Shown here: in pieces, positions 59,584 through 64,000 of the stretch
How the letters are laid out: each line of letters begins with the position of its first letter
Position numbering within the stretch: the first letter of the stretch is position 1
From: Alkalihalophilus pseudofirmus OF4
Lineage (GTDB): Bacteria > Bacillota > Bacilli > Bacillales > Bacillaceae_D
NCBI RefSeq assembly: GCF_000005825.2
Contig: NC_013791.2
Coordinates: forward strand, 992,001 to 1,056,000
Length of the DNA: 64,000 nt
Direction: 5' to 3'
Notes under the pieces: model-generated
What the model saw: only the letters and a program-made list of their open reading frames with translations
Told to the model about the DNA's origin: nothing
The model's database searches: none
Made by a program: the position numbers and the translations under genes

Positions 59584-59969
59584 GTATATTCCTTCTTGCA
59601 TTAGGCGGAGCTATTGGCGCTGTCACTAGATATCTTTTGGGTTTAATCATAATGAAGAAGTTTCCAAAACCTCCTGTACCCACTGCAATGCTCCTTGTGA
59701 ATATATTAGGCTCCTTTGGGCTAGGGGTTTTTTTGGGAGGGTATTTTGGTGAAGTCCCATTAGGTGCTTATGAAGACCCTCTCTTTTTATCAATTGGACT
59801 TGGTTTTTTTGGAGCATTTACTACCTATTCAACCTTCAGTGTTGAGTCTGCTATGTTAATCGAACAAAAAGAGTGGCGAAAACTACTGGCATATATCGGA
59901 TTAAGTATTTTAGGGTCAATAATCACTTTTTTGTTAGGCTTCTGGATATCAGCGAGTATTTTTCATTAG
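59580..59969 (+). CDS. crcB: Fluoride ion channel CrcB/Fluc, second subunit
   Basis: A 129-aa Fluc subunit with ALGGAIGAVTRYLLG, VNILGSFGLGVFLGG carrying the pore asparagine, and GFFGAFTTYSTFSVES. Its start overlaps the first subunit's stop as ATGA. Many Bacillus species carry such CrcB pairs whose products form a dual-topology heterodimer; that the two have opposite membrane orientation is inferred from the family, not proven here. A clean terminator follows. Confidence 0.95.
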   Translation: MSIFLLALGGAIGAVTRYLLGLIIMKKFPKPPVPTAMLLVNILGSFGLGVFLGGYFGEVPLGAYEDPLFLSIGLGFFGAFTTYSTFSVESAMLIEQKEWRKLLAYIGLSILGSIITFLLGFWISASIFH

Positions 59970-59997
59970 AACAGCTTTATGGAGCTGTTCTTTTTTT
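59969..59997 (+). terminator. Terminator after the crcB pair
   Basis: GAACAGCT pairs with AGCTGTTC around TTATGG, followed by seven T residues. Confidence 0.85.
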
Positions 59998-60108
59998 GTC
60001 ATTTTTTTGGTTAAATGGCATACAATAATTAAGAATGTATGTTCTTATTTATGTTGATTGAGAACGTGTGTTTGTGTATAATGTAAAAAAGTGAGTGAGG
60101 TGGGTCTA

Positions 60109-60309
60109 ATGAAAGGGCAGCTAAGAAGAGCCATAGAAAACAAAAAGAAGATTGAAATGATCTATCTATCTGCTGAGGGCATGGTTACCCAAAGGAGTAT
60201 TACCATTATTCAAATGAATGAAACTCATTTGATCGCCTATTGCCATAAAAGAAGGCAGCGGCGTATGTTTAAAATCGATCATATTCTTTCATTAGAGGAA
60301 ACCGCATAA
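60109..60309 (+). CDS. Stand-alone WYL-like mini-protein
   Basis: A 66-aa cytoplasmic protein consisting of one short WYL-like beta domain: 'AIENKKKIEMIYLSAEGMVT', 'RSITIIQMNETHLIAYCHKR' and RRQRRMFKIDHILSLEE follow the WYL pattern of an IxYxxxxG opening, central strands and an RxFxIDRI-type close. There is no HTH domain. The frame begins at GTG 60091, but GTGAGGTGG fits ATG 60109. Short WYL-like proteins occur in Bacillus with no known role; binding of a nucleic acid or small ligand is speculation. Confidence 0.75.
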   Translation: MKGQLRRAIENKKKIEMIYLSAEGMVTQRSITIIQMNETHLIAYCHKRRQRRMFKIDHILSLEETA

Positions 60310-60310
60310 A

Positions 60311-60341
60311 AAAACCTTGCTTCTATTTAGAAGCAAGGTTG
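60311..60341 (-). terminator. Terminator after ppaC
   Basis: AACCTTGCTTCT and AGAAGCAAGGTT form a perfect 12-bp stem around ATTT. On the minus strand it is followed by TTTTTT, fitting the end of the leftward ppaC gene at 60351; the plus side has no T-run. Confidence 0.85.
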
Positions 60342-60350
60342 GAGAGTACA

Positions 60351-61283
60351 TTAACCAATAACTTTGGTTAATGCAGGAATAATTTGTTTTTTTCTTGATA
60401 CGACACCTTTTAAAAGAGCTGTGTCTTCAGTAATCGCTACATCGAATGCTTCGCCGACTTTAGCTGCTCCCGCACCGTAAGTAAGGATCGTAGAATCTCC
60501 TTCTAAGATATCTGTAATTGCTAGAACAAATACTTCGAGTCCTTTTTCTTCGATCGTTCTATTCATTGCAGCTGAAAGTTCGTCTTTTCTCGCTAGTACT
60601 TCTGCTACATCAACTGTGTTTACTTGTGCAACCTCAACTAATTTGTCTCCCATAGGAAACTCTTTACTGTCAATTGAGATAATTTCTTCCGCTGAACGGT
60701 TCTCAAGCTTCGTTCCTGCTTTTAACATTTCAAGGCCGTATTCATCAAGGTTAATTTCTGCAATTTCAGCCAAACTCTTAGCAGCTTGTACATCTTCTTC
60801 TGTACATGTTGGTGATTTGAATAATAATGAATCAGAGATAATAGCAGATACCATTAAACCAGCAATTTGTTTTGTGATTTCTACATTATTCTCTTGGTAC
60901 ATTTTTCGCAGGATGGTTGTTGTACATCCAACCGGCTCTACTCGGAAATGAAGTGGCTCTTTCGTTTGGAAATTTGCAATACGATGGTGGTCTACTACTT
61001 CAATAATCTTTACATTCTCAATGTCATCTACACTTTGTTGAAATTCATTATGGTCAACAAGCGCGATTTCAGCAACCTCATCTGAAACCGTATTTACAAG
61101 TCGAGGCTTTTCAGCATTAAAATAGTTTAATGCAAAGGCAGTCTCTTCGTTAATCTCTCCAAGACGAACAGCTTCAACATTCCCTCCAAGCTTAGATTTA
61201 AGGTCTGCATAAATTAAAGCAGAACAAATAGTATCAGTGTCTGGATTCTTGTGACCGAAAACTAAAATTTTATCATTACTCAT
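60351..61283 (-). CDS. ppaC: Manganese-dependent inorganic pyrophosphatase (family II)
   Basis: Hydrolyses pyrophosphate to phosphate, driving biosynthetic reactions; cytoplasmic, Mn2+-dependent. This is the DHH-family enzyme: [15 protein letters not shown] with metal-binding H, D and D, ALVDHNE, and [10 protein letters not shown] (the DHH motif), followed by the C-terminal DHHA2 domain with the substrate-binding SRKKQ near the end. From ATG 61283 the protein is 310 aa, the size of B. subtilis PpaC. The frame could open at GTG 61295, but AAAGAGGTGG is best spaced for ATG 61283. Monocistronic. Confidence 0.97.
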   Translation of the reverse strand: MSNDKILVFGHKNPDTDTICSALIYADLKSKLGGNVEAVRLGEINEETAFALNYFNAEKPRLVNTVSDEVAEIALVDHNEFQQSVDDIENVKIIEVVDHHRIANFQTKEPLHFRVEPVGCTTTILRKMYQENNVEITKQIAGLMVSAIISDSLLFKSPTCTEEDVQAAKSLAEIAEINLDEYGLEMLKAGTKLENRSAEEIISIDSKEFPMGDKLVEVAQVNTVDVAEVLARKDELSAAMNRTIEEKGLEVFVLAITDILEGDSTILTYGAGAAKVGEAFDVAITEDTALLKGVVSRKKQIIPALTKVIG

Positions 61284-61490
61284 TTTCAAATCCACCTCTT
61301 TATTTAGTGTTGTATGTAATTGGCATGAATTCTCACTGATTCATTTTACATCATAGAAATTGATTCTTCAATCCTATCATTCCTATAAGGGAAGGGGAGT
61401 AATCGCCATCTATCAAGAAATTCATCCATTCTTAACTGATTTTTTAGAAAATTATGTTATAATTAACTGGAAAAAAAAGGGGGAGATGCG

Positions 61491-61964
61491 GTGGGGATTG
61501 ATTGGAAGGCCCGTTTATTAAATAAAGATGAGTTAGCAAGCGGCTGGTATCGTATACTAGCAGGTTTTTATGATTTTTTATTTCTGTCCGTAGTACTTCT
61601 TTTGGCTTCGGCAGGAACAACATCTTGGTTGATGGTCATTTCTGAATCACCTCATTATGATGCAGAAGGATTTTCAAGATATTTATATCAAAATGAGTTT
61701 CATTTGCTACTTATTAACTGGGGGATTTTAGCGGTCATATTTATTTTAGTGCATTTTTTATATGTATTTCGTGCAGGACGTTCGTTTGGTATGATGATCG
61801 TTGATTTACATGTATATAACGAAGAGGCTGAAAAACCGTCACGATTACAATTGCTTTCTCGTGAGTTTTTAAAATATATTCTATTTCCGTTTGTCATTAT
61901 AACGTTCTTTAAAAAAGAAAGGCCTTTATATGAACGAATAACCAAAACGTACTTAGTCAAGTAA
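61491..61964 (+). CDS. RDD-family membrane protein
   Basis: A 157-aa membrane protein with the RDD signature near the N-terminus ('ASGWYRILAGFYDFLFLSVV', where the R and D residues give the family name), about three hydrophobic helices and a C-terminal 'REFLKYILFPFVIITFFKKE'. Some RDD proteins are linked to sodium/proton exchange or to bactofilin-like clusters, but most have no assigned role. Start is GTG 61491 with AAGGGGGAGA upstream. The M3 peptidase gene follows 36 bp after its stop, so the two may be cotranscribed. Confidence 0.82.
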   Translation: MGIDWKARLLNKDELASGWYRILAGFYDFLFLSVVLLLASAGTTSWLMVISESPHYDAEGFSRYLYQNEFHLLLINWGILAVIFILVHFLYVFRAGRSFGMMIVDLHVYNEEAEKPSRLQLLSREFLKYILFPFVIITFFKKERPLYERITKTYLVK

Positions 61965-62000
61965 AGCAGATCTAAGTCTGGCATAAATGAGGTGTTCGAA

Positions 62001-63764
62001 ATGAAATGGGATTTGGACCGAATTACACCGAGGGGGCAAGATAAAGTAGAGGTTCCCAAGTATTTAAAAAATATTGAAGAAGGTTTAGAAAGCCTTAAAG
62101 TCAAGATACAAAAGAAGACAAGAAGCGAAGTAATAGACCTTATCCTAGATCTGCAGAAGCTTTACCAATCATGGTATCAGCTATTTGAATATGTGATTTG
62201 TTTACGCTCTATCGATACAACAAAAGAAGCTCCTCAAATATGGCTTGATCAGGTCAATCAAATGTATAGCATTTATAAAATAGTAGAATCGCAAGTGGAG
62301 ATTGAATTGGCTGGACTGAGTGAGCAAGAATGGAAGGTCCTTCGCGGTGATAAGCGTTTAGCAGAAATTAGAACTCATCTAGAGCATGGTAGAGGTAAAC
62401 AGCTGTCACGTAATCAAGCGAAAGGAGAAGCGATATTTTCCTTAGAGGCAGATGGTCTGCATGCCTGGGGTGACCTTCATCAACTAGCCGCAAATCGCAT
62501 CTCATTCATGTTAGGTGAAGATGAGCTTACTGCACAAAATGCTTTAAGGACGATTTATTACGGCAGTGATCGTGCAAAAAGAGTTGAAGGAATCAAGAAA
62601 TGGAAAGAAGCATGGCAGCATGAAGCTCCTCTTTGTGCAAAAGCACTCAATCATATAGCAGGATTTAGATTAAATGCTTATAAGAATCAGGGGATGGAAT
62701 CATCTCTAGAGGAATCTCTTCATCTTAATCGGATGAATGAAAAAACGTTGGATGCTATGTGGAATACGGTGCTTCATCATATAGAGCCTTTTTATAATTA
62801 CATAAGGCATAAGCATGCATTATTCAAGGCAGACCATCTATGTTGGACTGACCAATTTGCATCTTTGCCCCAAAAGCAAGATAAAATGCACATTCCTTTT
62901 AAAGAGGGAATTGAATTTATTGAAAACCATTTAAAGAGCTTTGATGAGGATCTAGGTGCTTTTACTAGGCATATTGTTGAAAACCATTGGATTGATGCGC
63001 TGCCCAGTGAGAGTAAAAGTCCGGGGGCATTTTGTGCAGCGTTTCCAATTGATAAGGAATCACGGATATTCATGCATTATAACCAACAAATAGAAAGTGT
63101 TGGCGTGCTAGCGCATGAAATCGGACATGCCTATCATTACACGTTATTGCAAGAGCTGCCGATGTACAGACAGGACTGTCCTATGGTTATGGCAGAAATT
63201 GCATCAACGTTAACAGAAACGATCGTCATGCGGGCAGCTATTGAGAAGGCAGAAGATGATGGTGAAAAATTACATTTGTTAAACCAACAGCTCGTTCGTG
63301 ATCTAGTAACGATCGTAAACAGCTATATCAGGCATCAGTTCGAAGTAATTTTTTATGATAAACGTAGATCTAGTTATGTAAGTGCTGATGAACTAAATAT
63401 GCTCATGGAAGGTATCCAAAAAGAAGTGATGAATAATCTTTTTGATACATATGAGCCTACCTTTTGGGCTTCCTTAAGGCATTTTTATTTCACCCATAAA
63501 CCGTTTGGTCATTATCCGTATACCGTTGCTCATTTAATCAGCAGCGGATTCTATCAATTCCTGAAGAAATCGGAGGATAGAGGGACCTTGTTGAAGGATA
63601 TTCTGCATGATACATCTGTTCTACCGGTTGAAGAACTTATAAAAAAATATACCGGAATGGATGCAGGAGAAGAAGAATTTTGGCTGCTAAGCTTAGAAAA
63701 AGTGTTTGAGGAAATTGAAGAGTTCATACACCTTAGCCAAAGAGTCTCATTAGAAGACTTTTAA
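62001..63764 (+). CDS. M3-family oligoendopeptidase
   Basis: A 587-aa cytoplasmic zinc metallopeptidase of the PepF/oligoendopeptidase F group, cutting short peptides. The zinc site is LAHEIGHAYHY (H372, E373, H376), with the third ligand in 'MVMAEIASTLTETIV'. Further conserved C-terminal parts are 'FFTHKPFGHYPY...' as 'HFYFTHKPFGHYPYTVAHLI' and 'YTGMDAGEEEFWLLSLEKV'. The frame begins at GTG 61992, but GAGGTG is best spaced for ATG 62001 (MKWDLDRI). It follows the RDD gene closely. Peptide range is not predictable. Confidence 0.92.
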   Translation: MKWDLDRITPRGQDKVEVPKYLKNIEEGLESLKVKIQKKTRSEVIDLILDLQKLYQSWYQLFEYVICLRSIDTTKEAPQIWLDQVNQMYSIYKIVESQVEIELAGLSEQEWKVLRGDKRLAEIRTHLEHGRGKQLSRNQAKGEAIFSLEADGLHAWGDLHQLAANRISFMLGEDELTAQNALRTIYYGSDRAKRVEGIKKWKEAWQHEAPLCAKALNHIAGFRLNAYKNQGMESSLEESLHLNRMNEKTLDAMWNTVLHHIEPFYNYIRHKHALFKADHLCWTDQFASLPQKQDKMHIPFKEGIEFIENHLKSFDEDLGAFTRHIVENHWIDALPSESKSPGAFCAAFPIDKESRIFMHYNQQIESVGVLAHEIGHAYHYTLLQELPMYRQDCPMVMAEIASTLTETIVMRAAIEKAEDDGEKLHLLNQQLVRDLVTIVNSYIRHQFEVIFYDKRRSSYVSADELNMLMEGIQKEVMNNLFDTYEPTFWASLRHFYFTHKPFGHYPYTVAHLISSGFYQFLKKSEDRGTLLKDILHDTSVLPVEELIKKYTGMDAGEEEFWLLSLEKVFEEIEEFIHLSQRVSLEDF

Positions 63765-63908
63765 TATGAAAATCTATCTCGATTTAAAGCTTTAACGATT
63801 TACTTAGATGAATTAAAGCTTGTCAGATGTGATAGAGGTATAGGAAAATAGAATAGAAAGAACTTTTAGTTAAATTCATTTTTAATGAAATATGGGGAGG
63901 AAGGAAGT

Positions 63909-64000
63909 ATGGTTATGAGTTTGCAAGAGGCAGCTACGTTACATAATGGAGTGAAAATGCCTTGGTTTGGTCTTGGGGTATATAAAGTGAAAGATGGGTC
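63909..64000 (+). CDS. Aldo/keto reductase, N-terminal fragment (runs out of window)
   Basis: Thirty codons are visible, reading 'LHNGVKMPWFGLGVYKVKDG', the standard opening of bacterial aldo/keto reductases such as B. subtilis YvgN (glyoxal/methylglyoxal reductase). Two in-frame ATGs (63909, 63915) follow GGGAGGAAGG; the second has the better spacing. The enzyme would reduce aldehydes with NADPH. The 3' part, including the catalytic tetrad, lies outside the window. Confidence 0.88.
   Translation, partial: MVMSLQEAATLHNGVKMPWFGLGVYKVKDG

Overview
This window is chromosomal DNA from a low-GC, endospore-forming member of the Bacillaceae. The evidence is an intact mother-cell sigma factor SigK, two GerA-type spore germination operons, a yrzA/mtnN/yrhC neighbourhood familiar from Bacillus subtilis, strong AGGAGG ribosome binding sites and rho-independent terminators after most genes. 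The genus cannot be fixed from the sequence alone; an environmental Bacillus relative is my inference. No rRNA, tRNA, CRISPR array, prophage or plasmid backbone was found.

Layout. 1-527: the end of a PTS sugar permease (EIICB). 675-10879: two germinant-receptor operons (order A-B-C, then B-A-C) flanking a lone molybdopterin oxidoreductase; the permease (B) gene of each operon carries one frameshift while its A and C partners are intact. 11236-15455: PEP carboxylase and the methylthioadenosine/SAH nucleosidase locus. 15772-26917: transporters and small enzymes, including a sodium:solute symporter operon with a consensus cre site, DHA2 efflux pump, CoA-type Nudix hydrolase, MarR regulator, lipoate ligase, a DUF4397/sortase pair, PAP2 phosphatase and an RsbR-like STAS protein. 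26979-38705: an MFS pump with a receiver-less winged-helix regulator, M20 peptidase, a sigma-B-type promoter in front of a YtxH protein, a ccdA/resA-like/two-component operon, SigK, an acyltransferase and a YdhK-type lipoprotein.

38766-58063 is a dense signal-transduction island: a PAS-GGDEF-EAL protein, a chemoreceptor without a large sensor domain, an MHYT-PAS histidine kinase split by a 1413-bp IS4-family element with a 9-bp target duplication, a LytTR response regulator, a six-gene partner-switching operon (HATPase, HAMP sensor, STAS, PP2C phosphatase, Jag_N-DUF342/FapA-like protein, STAS), a 55-codon antisense gene and a GAF histidine kinase. The partner-switching operon with a built-in membrane sensor and a FapA-like protein, and no sigma factor, is the best candidate here for a poorly described system.

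58371-64000: PAP2 phosphatase, a tandem CrcB/Fluc fluoride channel pair, a stand-alone WYL mini-protein, manganese-dependent pyrophosphatase PpaC, an RDD membrane protein, an M3 oligoendopeptidase and the start of an aldo/keto reductase. All functional calls rest on motif recognition by eye; no database search was run.
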